This document shows, one piece after another, positions 16,653 through 26,074 of a stretch of 64,000 nucleotides of DNA. Location: the NCBI GenBank assembly GCA_025454835.1, contig JALONQ010000001.1, forward strand, positions 124,001 to 188,000, read 5' to 3'. Source of the stretch: Bacteroidota bacterium. Lineage in GTDB: Bacteria; Bacteroidota; Ignavibacteria; UBA10030. The notes below the pieces were generated by a model. That model saw only the letters and a program-made list of their open reading frames with translations, was not told where the DNA came from and searched no databases. The translations under genes were made by a program, and so were the position numbers. Numbering within the stretch: position 1 is the stretch's first letter; each line of letters begins with the position of its first letter.

Positions 16653-18086
16653 TCAGGCGTCGTAGTACATCATGAACTCGAACGGATGCGGGCGGAGCGC
16701 CATTGGTTTCACTTCGCGCGTCCGCTTATAGTCGAGCCACGTTTCAACGACGTCCTGAGTGAACACATCGCCACGAAGAAGGAAATCGTGATCCTTCTCG
16801 AGCGCTTGCAGGGCCTCATCGAGGGAACCTGGCGTGCTGGGCACGTCGCGGAGCTGCTCGGGCGTCATCTCGTAGATGTCCTTGTCGAGGGGCTTCCCCG
16901 GGTCGATCTTGTTGATGATGCCGTCAAGCCCTGCCATGAGCAGTGCGGAGAACCCGAGGTAGGGATTGCAGAGTGGGTCCGGGCAGCGGAATTCGATCCG
17001 CTTTGACTTCGGGTTCGAGGAATACATCGGGATGCGCACCGAGGCCGAGCGATTGCGTTGCGAGTAGGCCAGATTCACGGGTGCTTCATAGCCGGGCACG
17101 AGGCGCTTGTAAGAATTCGTGCTGGGATTCGTGATGGCGCAGAGGGCCGGCGCATGCTTCAGGATCCCGCCGATGTAGTACATCGCCATCTCGCTCAGTC
17201 CGGCATAGCTGCTGCCGCCGAACAGGGGCTTGCCCGCCTTCCACAAGCTCTGGTGCACGTGCATGCCAGATCCGTTGTCGCCGTAGAGCGGCTTTGGCAT
17301 GAAGGTAACGGTCTTTCCATGCCGACGTGCGACGTTCTTGGTCACGTACTTATACTTCTGATAGTTGTCGGCCATCTTGACGAGTGTCGTGCGCTTCATG
17401 TCGATCTCGGTCTGGCCCGCGGTCGCGACCTCGTGGTGATGCACTTCCACTTCGATGCCCACCTGCTGCATGGTGAGGACCATCTCCGTACGCAGGTCCT
17501 GGAGCGTATCCAACGGCGCCACGGGGAAGTAGCCTTCCTTGTGACGGATCCGATGACCCAGGTTGGGCCGGGCATCCGATCCGCTGTTCCAGATCCCCTC
17601 TTCGGAGTCGATGAAATAGAACCCGAAATTCGACGCTTGGTCGAAGCGAATGTTGTCGAAGATGAAGAACTCCGGCTCGGGGCCGAAATAGGCCGTGTCG
17701 GCGATCCCGGACGAACGCAGGTATTTCTCCGCCTTCTCGGCGATGTAGCGCGCATCCCGCGAATACGGCTCCTTGGTGATCGGATCGGCAATGTCGCACG
17801 TCACGCTGAGTGTCGGCACGGCCGTGAATGGATCGATGAATGCCGTCGAAGGGTCCGGATAGAGGAGCATGTCGCTTTCGTGGATACGGCGGAAACCCCG
17901 GATGCTCGACCCGTCGAAGCCATGACCGTCTTCGAAGTGATCGGGGTCGAATTCACCGACCGTCACGGAAACGTGCTGCCACTGTCCGAGCATGTCCGTG
18001 AATTTCAGGTCCACGATCTTGACGCCGTGTTCTTTGATGAGCTTGAACACCCGGTCGATCTCCGGGTTCCCTTTCGATCTGGCCAT
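16653..18086 (-). CDS. glnA: Glutamine synthetase, type I
   Basis: A 477-residue GSI that makes glutamine from glutamate, ammonia and ATP. Visible motifs include the beta-grasp DGSSIRGF, the metal-binding [30 protein letters not shown], and [17 protein letters not shown] with [11 protein letters not shown] Tyr in [10 protein letters not shown] occupies the region of the GSI-beta adenylylation site, so adenylylation is possible. The ATG at 18086 is preceded by AGGAG with good spacing. An Lrp/AsnC regulator gene lies 20 nt upstream on the same transcript, suggesting that the regulator controls its own operon in response to amino-acid supply. Confidence 0.96.
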   Translation of the reverse strand: MARSKGNPEIDRVFKLIKEHGVKIVDLKFTDMLGQWQHVSVTVGEFDPDHFEDGHGFDGSSIRGFRRIHESDMLLYPDPSTAFIDPFTAVPTLSVTCDIADPITKEPYSRDARYIAEKAEKYLRSSGIADTAYFGPEPEFFIFDNIRFDQASNFGFYFIDSEEGIWNSGSDARPNLGHRIRHKEGYFPVAPLDTLQDLRTEMVLTMQQVGIEVEVHHHEVATAGQTEIDMKRTTLVKMADNYQKYKYVTKNVARRHGKTVTFMPKPLYGDNGSGMHVHQSLWKAGKPLFGGSSYAGLSEMAMYYIGGILKHAPALCAITNPSTNSYKRLVPGYEAPVNLAYSQRNRSASVRIPMYSSNPKSKRIEFRCPDPLCNPYLGFSALLMAGLDGIINKIDPGKPLDKDIYEMTPEQLRDVPSTPGSLDEALQALEKDHDFLLRGDVFTQDVVETWLDYKRTREVKPMALRPHPFEFMMYYDA

Positions 18087-18106
18087 GGAGGCTCCTGCTG
18101 TGAGAG

Positions 18107-18568
18107 TTAGGATGGTAGGGGGACTTTGATCCGAAACGTTTCTTTCGTCGTGGAGAGCACGACCATCGTCGTGGATTTCGTGACACCGTTCCAGGACTGT
18201 ATCTTCGCCAGGAGCTTTTCGAGTGACGCCGTATTGTCCGTGCGGACCTTCAACAGATGCGTGCCGTCGCCGGTGATGGCGTGGCATTCGAGGATCTCGT
18301 CCGTCGCGGTGGCGTGGTCGGTGAACGCATGGAAATGCTTCGAGGAATCCACCGTCACGGTCACGAACGCGGTGATGTCCTTGCCGAGGAGCTTGTGAGC
18401 GACCTTGGTGAAATATCCCTGGATATAGCCGTTCTCCTCGAGCTTTCGGAGCCGCTCGCTGGTCGCGGGGAGCGAAAGGCCCACCCGTTCGGCCAGTTCG
18501 TTCCGCCGCGTTCGGCCATTCTTCTGCAGGATCTCGAGGATGGTCACATCTATCTGGTCTAAATGCAT
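18107..18568 (-). CDS. Lrp/AsnC family transcriptional regulator
   Basis: A 153-residue regulator. The N-terminal winged helix-turn-helix ([20 protein letters not shown]... [22 protein letters not shown], residues 3-50) is followed by a RAM ligand-binding domain (about 65-145). It has the typical Lrp family length. It lies directly upstream of glnA with a 20-nt gap and has its own promoter at 18610-18640. A short dyad at 18591-18602 (ATAGC-TT-GTTAT on the minus strand) straddles the predicted transcript start and could be an autoregulatory site. The effector is not predictable, but glutamine or nitrogen status is likely from context. Confidence 0.92.
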   Translation of the reverse strand: MHLDQIDVTILEILQKNGRTRRNELAERVGLSLPATSERLRKLEENGYIQGYFTKVAHKLLGKDITAFVTVTVDSSKHFHAFTDHATATDEILECHAITGDGTHLLKVRTDNTASLEKLLAKIQSWNGVTKSTTMVVLSTTKETFRIKVPLPS

Positions 18569-18590
18569 GATGACCTTACTATCTGAGGTG

Positions 18591-18602
18591 ATAACAAGCT
18601 AT
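18591..18602 (-). promoter_or_regulatory. Possible Lrp operator dyad
   Basis: The minus strand reads ATAGC-TT-GTTAT, an imperfect dyad (4 of 5 bases) just downstream of the Lrp-glnA -7 box. Its position fits a repressor site; there is no direct evidence of binding. Confidence 0.3.
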
Positions 18603-18609
18603 TGGTTCA

Positions 18610-18640
18610 CAAAGATAGGTCATGCGGAGCTCGTTGTCAA
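18610..18640 (-). promoter_or_regulatory. Bacteroidota-type promoter of lrp-glnA
   Basis: The minus strand has TTG (18638-18640), 20 bases and TATCTTTG (18610-18617), a perfect TAnnTTTG. The same region also reads TTGACA-N17-TATCTT. The predicted leader is about 38 nt. Confidence 0.75.
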
Positions 18641-18652
18641 GGGGAATCATGC

Positions 18653-18686
18653 GAACGCCGCCGGACCTTGCGTTCCGACGGCGTTC
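18653..18686 (-). terminator. Hairpin after nagA
   Basis: GAACGCCGtCGG pairs with CCGgCGGCGTTC across a 10-base loop, starting about 27 nt after the nagA stop. The T-run is missing, so termination is uncertain. It sits just upstream of the lrp promoter. Confidence 0.5.
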
Positions 18687-18712
18687 GTTCGTTCCCTGAC
18701 CGATCAAGCAAC

Positions 18713-19873
18713 CTACCGGCGATACCGCACCTCGCCTTCGCAGATCGTCATGTGAACTTCGAAGTCCTTGTCGAACACGACCAGGTCGGCATCCTTCCCC
18801 ACGGCGATGATCCCTTTCTGGTGCTCGAGGCCGAGGACTTTGGCCCCGTTCAGCGATGCCATGCGGACGGCATCCGTGAGTGGGACATCAACCTGTTGCA
18901 CCATCGTCTTGACGGCCTGGTTCATCGTCAACGTGCTGCCGGCAAGCGTCCCGTCGGGGAGATAGGCCCGCCGGTCCTTCATCAGGATCTTCTGGTCCAT
19001 GAAAACGTATTCGCCCTCGGGCATTCCCGAGGCACGGATCGCGTCCGTCACCAGGATGATCCCACCCGAGCCCTTCACTTGATAGATCAACTTCATGACG
19101 GCTGGATGCACGTGGATACCATCGGCGATCAGCTCGATCTTCAGTTCGTTATGCAGGAGGGCGCTCAGCACCACGCCCGGCTTCCGATGATGGAACGGGC
19201 GCATGGCGTTGAACATGTGCGTCACGTGCGCGACGCCATTGTCGATCGCGAACAACACTTCTTCGTACGTGGCCGTCGAGTGTCCGATCGAGAGGACCAC
19301 GCCCGCCCGTGCGGCGGCCCGCATGATGTCGGCTATCCCATCGAGTTCAGGAGCGATCGTCATCAACCGAATGAATCCTCTGCCTGCCGCCTGCAATTGG
19401 TTCCAGCCTTCCAGGTTCGCCTTCCAGAGATACTCCTTCTTCATCGCCCCGTGCAATTCCGGGTTGATGAACGGACCTTCCAAATGAATGCCCCAGACGT
19501 TCCCCTTGCCCTTCGTCCGCTCAGCGAACGCCGCGATCCGTTCGACATCGGCGACCATCTCTGCTTCGGGCTTGCTGTAGAGCGCGGCGCAGAAGCCGGT
19601 GGTCCCGTTGGCAAAGAAGTAGTCCGACACCTTCCCGACCGCTTCAGGGTCTGTATCGGCGAAGCCATACCCCCCCCCTCCGTGAACAAGCAGGTCGATG
19701 AAACCGGGAGCCAGGATCTTGCCTTCGAGGTCATAGACCGGAATATCGCTCGGTACGGGGAAGTCATGGGGACCTCCGATGCCGGCGATGATCCCATCCT
19801 CGATAAGGACGATGCCCCGTTCCACATGACGGAACGGTGTGACGACATCCATATTGGTCAGTGCGTACCGCAT
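18713..19873 (-). CDS. nagA: N-acetylglucosamine-6-phosphate deacetylase
   Basis: A 386-residue amidohydrolase that removes acetate from GlcNAc-6-phosphate during amino-sugar and cell-wall recycling. Signature segments are GFIDLLVHGGGG, HLEGPFINPELHGA (metal Glu), SIGHSTATYEE (His), THMFNAMRPFHHRKPG (His), LIADGIHVHP and the catalytic Asp in LVTDAIR. It lies 6 nt downstream of rpe in the PASTA-rpe-nagA transcript. No nagB or transporter is close by. Confidence 0.95.
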   Translation of the reverse strand: MRYALTNMDVVTPFRHVERGIVLIEDGIIAGIGGPHDFPVPSDIPVYDLEGKILAPGFIDLLVHGGGGYGFADTDPEAVGKVSDYFFANGTTGFCAALYSKPEAEMVADVERIAAFAERTKGKGNVWGIHLEGPFINPELHGAMKKEYLWKANLEGWNQLQAAGRGFIRLMTIAPELDGIADIMRAAARAGVVLSIGHSTATYEEVLFAIDNGVAHVTHMFNAMRPFHHRKPGVVLSALLHNELKIELIADGIHVHPAVMKLIYQVKGSGGIILVTDAIRASGMPEGEYVFMDQKILMKDRRAYLPDGTLAGSTLTMNQAVKTMVQQVDVPLTDAVRMASLNGAKVLGLEHQKGIIAVGKDADLVVFDKDFEVHMTICEGEVRYRR

Positions 19874-19879
19874 GGGAGG

Positions 19880-20551
19880 TTACACGGTGGTCGTTGAATG
19901 TGATGCGCAGATCAGGTGCCGCACGGCCTCGGCCGGATCGGCCATTCCGAATATGGAGGTGCCCGCCACGATCGTATCGGCTCCGGCCGCCACGCACGCC
20001 GATACATTGCCGGCGTCCACACCGCCGTCCACTTCGACGCGTATCGTAGCACCCGAGCCGCGGACGAGATCCCGCGCTTGTTGCAGCTTCTGGATCGTCG
20101 CCGGGATGAACCGCTGTCCGCCGAACCCCGGATTGACCGACATGATCAGCAACAGGTCGATCTCGTGGAGAACGGGCCGAATGAGGTCCACTGATGTCGC
20201 CGGGTTGAGGGCCACACCGGCCTTGGCGCCGACCTCACGGATCAGCGTGAGCGTCCGATGCAGATGCGTGCAAGCCTCCCAATGGACCGTGATGACGTCC
20301 GCACCGGCCTTTCGGAAGGCCTCCACATACCGCTGAGGATGGGAGATCATCAGATGCGTGTCGAAGACCATTCGCGTGGTTGCACGCAGGGATGCGATCA
20401 CCGGAGGCCCGAACGAGATATTCGGAACGAAGTCACCATCCATGACGTCGAGATGAAGCCATGGCGCGCCCCCCTGTTCGACGGCGCGTACTTGCTCCGA
20501 CAGCCGGTTGAAATCGGCCGCCAACAAGGATGGGGCGATGACGAGGTCCAC
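19880..20551 (-). CDS. rpe: Ribulose-phosphate 3-epimerase
   Basis: A 223-residue TIM-barrel epimerase that interconverts ribulose-5-P and xylulose-5-P in the pentose phosphate pathway. It has IAPSLLAADF at the N-terminus, HLDVMDGDFVPNISFGP (metal His and catalytic Asp), HLMISHPQRY, MSVNPGFGGQ and VEVDGGVDAGN. The GTG at 20551 is preferred over a TTG at 20569: it is preceded by GGAG at 7 nt and begins four residues before IAPS. It starts two bases after the PASTA gene stop. Confidence 0.95.
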   Translation of the reverse strand: MDLVIAPSLLAADFNRLSEQVRAVEQGGAPWLHLDVMDGDFVPNISFGPPVIASLRATTRMVFDTHLMISHPQRYVEAFRKAGADVITVHWEACTHLHRTLTLIREVGAKAGVALNPATSVDLIRPVLHEIDLLLIMSVNPGFGGQRFIPATIQKLQQARDLVRGSGATIRVEVDGGVDAGNVSACVAAGADTIVAGTSIFGMADPAEAVRHLICASHSTTTV

Positions 20552-20552
20552 G

Positions 20553-21329
20553 TCAGTTCTCCGCGTCAAGTGGCGGTTCGACTCGCTGAGCCACGAAGAG
20601 GTCGATCATCTGACCGTAGCGAGCCATCTCAGCTGGTCGGGGGTATTGATCGATGATCGTATTCGGCAAGAGGTCCAGGCTGGCTTGATACGAGATGGAG
20701 CCGACAACGAAACCGGCCTGGAGCAGCAGCTTCCGGGCCTCGTTCAGGGACCTGCCCGTCAGATTGGGGACGGCGCGTTGTTCGCCGACCTTCCCCTGAC
20801 TCACGAGCACCCCGATCGCCGAACCAGCCCGCACCTTTCGCTCGGCGTCGATCGTCTGGGAGATGATCGTGTTCATGAAGATCTCGTCCGAGGGCTCGTA
20901 TCGCACTTCGCCGATACGAAGGCCCACCCGTTCAAGGGAGAAGGTGGCTTCGCGCAGGGACTTGCCGCGCAACGCCGGGACCATCACCAACACCTCGCCG
21001 CCGCTGATGGTGAGATAGACGCCGCGACCGTATTTGACCGTGGCTTGAGGGGGCGGGTTCTGGAATGCGACTGTTCCCACCTTGTAAGCTTTGTCGGGCC
21101 TCGTCTCGGCTTCCCGAGGTTCAAGTCCGGCCTTGCGAATCGCCTCCTTCGCTTCGTCGACGGTCAGGCCGAGCACTGACGGAACCATCGTGGTGCGCCC
21201 TTGAGCCGTGTACAAGGGCATGATGACGTCGTCGACGAGGAAGAAGACCGCAACGAGGAGGCCGGAGACGATCGCCAAGCGGCGCAGTCGCTCCCGGGTG
21301 AATCGCTGATAGATTTTCGGACGAGCCAT
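20553..21329 (-). CDS. Membrane-anchored PASTA-domain protein
   Basis: A 258-residue protein with a basic N-terminus, one transmembrane helix (about residues 18-37) and three tandem extracytoplasmic PASTA domains (about 45-110, 112-180, 185-250), each with a VPxLxGxSxxEA-like start. It has no kinase or penicillin-binding domain, so it is an isolated PASTA protein that may sense or bind peptidoglycan. A promoter at 21336-21366 ends directly next to an ATG at 21335; the ATG at 21329 is chosen because transcription should start between the two. It is divergent from cdd and heads an operon with rpe and nagA. Confidence 0.85.
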   Translation of the reverse strand: MARPKIYQRFTRERLRRLAIVSGLLVAVFFLVDDVIMPLYTAQGRTTMVPSVLGLTVDEAKEAIRKAGLEPREAETRPDKAYKVGTVAFQNPPPQATVKYGRGVYLTISGGEVLVMVPALRGKSLREATFSLERVGLRIGEVRYEPSDEIFMNTIISQTIDAERKVRAGSAIGVLVSQGKVGEQRAVPNLTGRSLNEARKLLLQAGFVVGSISYQASLDLLPNTIIDQYPRPAEMARYGQMIDLFVAQRVEPPLDAEN

Positions 21330-21335
21330 TGTCAT

Positions 21336-21366
21336 CGAAGGTACTGAGCTTTGTTCCGAGACACAA
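21336..21366 (-). promoter_or_regulatory. Bacteroidota-type promoter of PASTA-rpe-nagA
   Basis: The minus strand has TTG (21364-21366), 20 bases and TACCTTCG (21336-21343), 7 of 8 bases of TAnnTTTG. The -7 box touches the first possible ATG, implying a leader of a few bases or none. Confidence 0.6.
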
Positions 21367-21392
21367 CTTCCGCTCATGACGATGCTCCTTCG

Positions 21393-21423
21393 TTGCAGAT
21401 GCCGTCCGATTTGGATATATTGT
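21393..21423 (+). promoter_or_regulatory. Bacteroidota-type promoter of nucleoside salvage operon
   Basis: TTG (21393-21395), 20 bases, TATATTGT (21416-21423). The cdd start is at 21446, giving a leader of about 18-20 nt. Confidence 0.55.
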
Positions 21424-21445
21424 CTCGCACGTCCGACTTCGAAAG

Positions 21446-21862
21446 ATGAAGCAGCCTTACAAAGATCTGGGGTTGGTCGCCCTTCGGGCTCGCTCCTTTG
21501 CCCATGCGCCGTATTCCCGTTTCGCGGTGGGCGCCGCGGTCTTGACCGCCAGCGGCAAGGTCTATACGGGATGCAATGTGGAGAATAGCTCGTACGGACT
21601 GAGCATGTGTGCGGAGCGTGTGGCGATCTTCAAGGCCGTCTCAGAAGGCGAGCGGGAGTTCGTCGCCATCGCTGTCGCCGCCGATACCGATCCTTTGACC
21701 CCTCCCTGCGGAGCCTGTCGCCAGGTCATCTCAGACATGGCCGGCAACATCGACGTGATCCTCATTGCCCCCTCTCGCCGCACGCGGGTCCATAGACTGC
21801 AGACGCTTCTGCCGTACGCTTTCGACGCCACCTTCTTCCGCTTACGCCATCGCCCCCGGTAA
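21446..21862 (+). CDS. cdd: Cytidine deaminase
   Basis: A 138-residue homotetrameric-type cytidine deaminase that converts cytidine and deoxycytidine to uridine forms. The zinc site is intact: [18 protein letters not shown] (first Cys and catalytic Glu) and PPCGACRQV (two further Cys). It is the first gene of a four-gene salvage operon, and its TAA overlaps the tdk start by one base (TAATG). The Arg-rich C-terminal tail is slightly longer than usual. Confidence 0.95.
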   Translation: MKQPYKDLGLVALRARSFAHAPYSRFAVGAAVLTASGKVYTGCNVENSSYGLSMCAERVAIFKAVSEGEREFVAIAVAADTDPLTPPCGACRQVISDMAGNIDVILIAPSRRTRVHRLQTLLPYAFDATFFRLRHRPR

Positions 21863-22437
21863 TGGATACTTCAGCACTTCATGTCGTCCCTCGCAGCGTT
21901 GGCTGGATCGAGGTCATTTGTGGCTGCATGTTCAGCGGTAAGACCGAGGAACTGATCCGCCGGTTACGTCGCGCCCAGATCGCAAAGCAAACGGTCGCCG
22001 TATTCAAACCCGTCATCGACAACCGCTACGACCGGGAACGGATCGTCTCCCACAGCGAGCAATCCCTCATCTCGACGCCGGTGACCGACGCCTCCGAGAT
22101 CCTGAAACTCGTGGGCGACGCTCAGGTGGTCGGAGTCGATGAGGCGCAGTTCTTCGATATGAACCTCGTCGACGTGTGCGAACAGCTGGCGCATGAAGGC
22201 CGCCGGGTCATCGTGGCAGGCCTGGACCAGGATTTTCAAGGGAAGCCGTTCGATCCCATCCCGCAACTCCTCGCCGTCGCGGAATACATCACCAAGACCC
22301 TCGCCATTTGTGTCGTCTGCGGAAATCCCGCCGACCGGACCTATCGCACAGGCGATTCACAGGAAAGGGTCGTCGTCGGCGCCAAGGACCTGTACGAAGC
22401 CCGCTGTCGCCGTTGTCATCGGCATAACCCCCACTGA
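21862..22437 (+). CDS. tdk: Thymidine kinase
   Basis: A 191-residue type II thymidine kinase that phosphorylates thymidine and deoxyuridine. It has the P-loop [11 protein letters not shown] (about 22-32), VDEAQFF (about 93-99), a lasso region with DFQGKPF, and a structural zinc site formed by CVVC and CRRC. It follows cdd with a one-base overlap and is followed by the nucleoside transporter 15 nt on. Confidence 0.95.
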   Translation: MDTSALHVVPRSVGWIEVICGCMFSGKTEELIRRLRRAQIAKQTVAVFKPVIDNRYDRERIVSHSEQSLISTPVTDASEILKLVGDAQVVGVDEAQFFDMNLVDVCEQLAHEGRRVIVAGLDQDFQGKPFDPIPQLLAVAEYITKTLAICVVCGNPADRTYRTGDSQERVVVGAKDLYEARCRRCHRHNPH

Positions 22438-22452
22438 CCTCCTCCCGATCGT

Positions 22453-23808
22453 ATGGATCTCATCTCAGTCGTTCGCGGCATCGGCGGCGTCATCCTGCTG
22501 CTGGGCATCGCCCTGCTGTTCTCCAACAACCGAAGCCGCATCAATTGGCGCCTCGTGGCCAGTGGTCTGGCGATCCAACTCGTGTTCGCCATCTTCATCC
22601 TGTATTCAGAACAACTGCGGTCCTTCTTCGGACCCTTTGGCTGGCTGAAGGACGGCATCGACGCGCTTGGACATGGAGTGGTGGCATTGCTGGGATTCAC
22701 GACCGTAGGCGCGCAGTTCGTCTTCGGGAATCTTGCGCTGAACGGCGGCCAAGGAAGTCTGGGATTCTTCTTTGCCTTTCAAGTGCTCCCCACCATCATC
22801 TTCGTCTCATGCCTGACGTCGGTGCTGTACTATCTCGGGGTCCTGCAGACGGTCGTCAAAGGGATGGCCTGGGTCATGGCCCGGTTGATGGGGACGAGCG
22901 GGGCGGAGTCTTTGTCCAATACGGCCAACATCTTCGTCGGCCAGTCCGAGGCCCCGCTCCTTATTCGGCCGTACATCGGAACGATGACGAACTCGGAGAT
23001 CCTCGCTATCATGGTGGGGGGCATGGCCACGATCGCCGGGGGCGTCATGGTCAGCTATATCCAGATGCTGGGCCAGTCGTTTGCCGATGCCAAAGGATTG
23101 GTGCTGGCTGACGCACAATTGAAATTCGCCGTTCAACTTCTGGCCGCAAGCGTTATGGCGGCGCCGGCCGGTTTGCTCATCGCCAAGATCCTTTATCCTG
23201 AGGTTGGGGAACCCGAGACGAAGGGCACGATCAAACTCAAGGTCGAGAAGAACGCTTCCAACATCATTGAAGCGGCGGCCACGGGCGCCAGCGATGGGCT
23301 CAAACTTGCTCTCAATGTCGCCGGTATGTTGTTGGCATTCATAGCGTTGATCGCCATGGTGAATGCATTGCTTGGATGGCTGGGGGGCATTTCCGGGTTG
23401 AACGGATGGCTCTCGCAGTTCTACCAAAAACCTACCGAGCTTTCGCTCCAGTTCCTTTTCGGAGTCGTGCTGCAATTCCTGGCCTTCGGGATCGGTGTTC
23501 CTTGGGCAGACGCCCTTTCGTTCGGCAGCTTGATCGGCACGAAGGTCGCTTTGAATGAATTTGTCGCCTATCTGGATCTGGCCGCGCTCGTCAAAGCGAA
23601 TGCGCTCTCTGAGAAGTCCATCCTCATGGCGACGTACGCCCTGTGTGGTTTCGCCAACTTTTCTTCGATCGCCATCCAGATCGGGGGAATTGGGCCCCTC
23701 GCTCCCAACCGGCAGAAGGACATCGCATCGCTTGGGCTTCGTGCTGTGCTAGGTGGCACTCTCGCCACGCTCCTGACGGCAACTATCGCGGGTATTCTGG
23801 TCGGATAG
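22453..23808 (+). CDS. nupC: NupC-type concentrative nucleoside transporter
   Basis: A 451-residue CNT-family importer with about ten hydrophobic segments. Family signatures are visible: GFFFAFQVLP, GTSGAESLSNTANIFVGQSE (nucleoside and ion site), MATIAGGVMVSY, and the C-terminal ALCGFANFSSIAIQIGGIG. It imports nucleosides by proton or sodium symport across the inner membrane. Its stop is directly followed by the punA start, consistent with one salvage operon. Confidence 0.94.
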   Translation: MDLISVVRGIGGVILLLGIALLFSNNRSRINWRLVASGLAIQLVFAIFILYSEQLRSFFGPFGWLKDGIDALGHGVVALLGFTTVGAQFVFGNLALNGGQGSLGFFFAFQVLPTIIFVSCLTSVLYYLGVLQTVVKGMAWVMARLMGTSGAESLSNTANIFVGQSEAPLLIRPYIGTMTNSEILAIMVGGMATIAGGVMVSYIQMLGQSFADAKGLVLADAQLKFAVQLLAASVMAAPAGLLIAKILYPEVGEPETKGTIKLKVEKNASNIIEAAATGASDGLKLALNVAGMLLAFIALIAMVNALLGWLGGISGLNGWLSQFYQKPTELSLQFLFGVVLQFLAFGIGVPWADALSFGSLIGTKVALNEFVAYLDLAALVKANALSEKSILMATYALCGFANFSSIAIQIGGIGPLAPNRQKDIASLGLRAVLGGTLATLLTATIAGILVG

Positions 23809-24633
23809 ATGGGAATCGGACTCGACTTTGGACCCCAAGCCAAGGAGCTCCTTAGCCAGGGAGTCGAGAGACCGGCGGTGGCCGTAATCCTTGGCTCTGG
23901 CCTGGGCGAGTTCGCGTCGCAGCTCACGATCTCAGGCCGCGTGGCGGCCGACAAGATCGACGGCTACCCGCGATCTACCGTCTCCGGTCATGCGGGAGCA
24001 CTGTATTTTGGAAGGATATCGGCTGCCCCCCGCATCTCTCCCCCATTGGTCATCTTTCAGGGCCGGGTTCACTACTACGAATCGGGGGACATTTCCACGG
24101 CGGTGGCCCCCATTCGACTCGCGTATGCGTTGGGTGTGCGATCGGTGTTGATCACCAATGCTGCCGGCGGCATCGACCAGTCATTCCAGCCTGGCAACCT
24201 CATGCTGATCGACGACGTCCTTACGCTCAATCCTGCCTCAGGCCCGGCCCCCACAACCGATTCCACCGAGATCCCCCGCCGAGCGTTCGACGCTGAGTTG
24301 CAGACGATTCTCGTCGATTCTGCGCATGAGACCAAGGTCCCCATGCGCCGGGGCATCTACGCATGGGTTCACGGTCCTTCCTACGAGACCGCTGCCGAGA
24401 TCCGCATGCTCCGGGCCATCGGGGCAAGCGCCGTCGGAATGTCGACGGTCCCTGAGATCGTCGAAGCAAATCGACTTGGACTCAGGGTCGCTGGTGTTTC
24501 GTTGATCTCGAACATGGGGACCGGGATCTCAGACACAAAGTTGACCCACGATGAAGTGACCGCCACTGCGCGCGAAGCTTCGCATCGTTTCACTGCACTT
24601 CTTCGCCACGCCCTTCTCCGTTTTCCGCAATAG
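23809..24633 (+). CDS. punA: Purine nucleoside phosphorylase
   Basis: A 274-residue trimeric-type PNP that cleaves inosine and guanosine with phosphate. It has the phosphate-site segments ILGSGLGEFA (about 27-36) and SGHAG, QGRVHYYE, TNAAGGIDQSF, the purine-binding GIYAWVHGPSYETAAEI with Glu, and a catalytic Asn in LISNMGTG. It starts immediately after the nupC stop (no gap). It is the last gene of the cdd-tdk-nupC-punA operon; no clear terminator follows. Confidence 0.95.
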   Translation: MGIGLDFGPQAKELLSQGVERPAVAVILGSGLGEFASQLTISGRVAADKIDGYPRSTVSGHAGALYFGRISAAPRISPPLVIFQGRVHYYESGDISTAVAPIRLAYALGVRSVLITNAAGGIDQSFQPGNLMLIDDVLTLNPASGPAPTTDSTEIPRRAFDAELQTILVDSAHETKVPMRRGIYAWVHGPSYETAAEIRMLRAIGASAVGMSTVPEIVEANRLGLRVAGVSLISNMGTGISDTKLTHDEVTATAREASHRFTALLRHALLRFPQ

Positions 24634-25149
24634 CGTCGGACGAGTCAACACCCAATGTCGCTCCGATATGGGATGCGACGGCCCTCCACCTCCTCACGCT
24701 TTGCATTCAGCGAGGGGGCTCTGGCGAGCCGTTGGAAGACCCGTTGGAGATCAAAGTATTGACCGCCACGGCACATCCGGAGGAACGTCCCACCGCACCA
24801 GCCAAGTGTGCCAGCCGAACGTCCATCGAGACCATCACGAAGCGATACGCAATATTGCCGGGACGGATTACTTCGCATGGAATGAAGCTGTCGCCGCTCG
24901 CCTTTGTGCAATGCCTCCGGCGGGCGAACTTGGCGCGGATAGGATTGTCGCTGTCTTGGCGTCATGCCCGCCGATGCATCGGGCCACATGGTCAGGCGGG
25001 GTCGTAATCGATCTTCCGCGACCTGCCAGATCGCTTCATATCAGGAGATCACGCGCGGCATTCTAGTATGCTTCGATGGGCTCGCTCGAGCCCCTTGGGG
25101 CCGACGATCTGTTCGTGCCGAAGGGAAGGGTGCCGCGGAGAGGCGACCG
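24634..25149. other. 516-base stretch without a convincing gene
   Basis: Lies between the converging punA and ctaB stops. Several open frames exist on both strands, but none has a family match, a start with promoter or ribosome site, or normal codon use. One minus-strand frame (24707-24958) runs 84 codons without a start until codon 43. No strong hairpin or T-run was found. It may be a decayed gene or a genome-specific repeat. Confidence 0.5.
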
Positions 25150-26052
25150 TCAGATCCTGTCGAGCAACGCGCCCAGCAGAACCACTGGAAGGTAGATGAG
25201 TGAGGCGAAAAACAGCTTTCGAGGTATGCGACCTGAAGAAGCGGTATCGGCCGTTCTCTGTTGGAGACGTACCGTCCATGCGACCCCCAAGAAACAGAGT
25301 CCGGCCGTCAGGCCCAGAGCGAGGAAGATCGTCCCAGTTGAATGTGTCAAGGTTAAACTTGACGTCGCAACGATCAACCCTATGATAGACAATAGATTGA
25401 CAAGATTTGTTCGAGTTCCTTGGATGTCGTCTTCGAGCGGCAGCATCCGGTATCCCGCTCTGGCATAGTCAGCACGATACATCCACGCCAGCGAGAAGAA
25501 GTGCGGAAACTGCCACAACACCAAGATGAGGAAGAAGATCCAACCGGGTAGCGATATGGCTTGCTCGGCCGCTGACCAGCCGATCAGGGTCGGGAGAGCA
25601 CCCGGAATGGCCCCCACAAGGGTGTTCCAAGAGGTTCGGCGCTTCAAAGGCGTATAGACCGCAAGGTAGATCGCTAGCGTTGCCAATGCCAGCGATGCTG
25701 GCAGGATCCCGAACTTCCATCCCAGGCCCGCCACGCCAAGCACACCAGCGGTCGATCCGAAGATCATGGCCTCGAGCCGTCGGATCTTCCCTGAGGGTAG
25801 TGGGCGGCGTTCTGTTCGTTTCATCCGTTCGTCATGTCCGCGCTCCAGGACCTGATTCCAAGCTGCGGCGCTACCACCGACCAGCAGCATGAAGCTTCCG
25901 ACGTAGAGCACCCCCTGAAGGTCGAAGGGTCGGCCTCCCGCAAACAGAAATGCCACCATGCCGGTCATGACCGTCAGCCCGGTCAACTCTGGTTTGACGA
26001 GTTGTATGAAGGCCAGAAGTCGTTGTCCCGGACCACTTGCCGCTAGTGCCAT
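25150..26052 (-). CDS. ctaB: Protoheme IX farnesyltransferase (heme O synthase)
   Basis: A 300-residue UbiA-family prenyltransferase that farnesylates heme b to heme O for terminal oxidases. It has about eight to nine transmembrane helices. Diagnostic motifs are KPELTGLTVMTGM, NQVLERGHDERMKRTERRPL (first Asp-rich site), YTPLKRRTSWNTLVGAIPGA and LWQFPHFFSLAWMYRADYA (second site). No other cytochrome oxidase genes are in the window. It is divergent from bshC across 74 bases. Confidence 0.95.
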   Translation of the reverse strand: MALAASGPGQRLLAFIQLVKPELTGLTVMTGMVAFLFAGGRPFDLQGVLYVGSFMLLVGGSAAAWNQVLERGHDERMKRTERRPLPSGKIRRLEAMIFGSTAGVLGVAGLGWKFGILPASLALATLAIYLAVYTPLKRRTSWNTLVGAIPGALPTLIGWSAAEQAISLPGWIFFLILVLWQFPHFFSLAWMYRADYARAGYRMLPLEDDIQGTRTNLVNLLSIIGLIVATSSLTLTHSTGTIFLALGLTAGLCFLGVAWTVRLQQRTADTASSGRIPRKLFFASLIYLPVVLLGALLDRI

Positions 26053-26074
26053 GAAGGAATATACAAAACCTTCT

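Noticed and set aside
24645-24989. Possible remnant of a formylglycine-generating-enzyme (SUMF1) domain on the minus strand
   Set aside because: Only an RGG and scattered Arg residues match; the WERGGSW-like core and the C-terminal GFR motif are missing.
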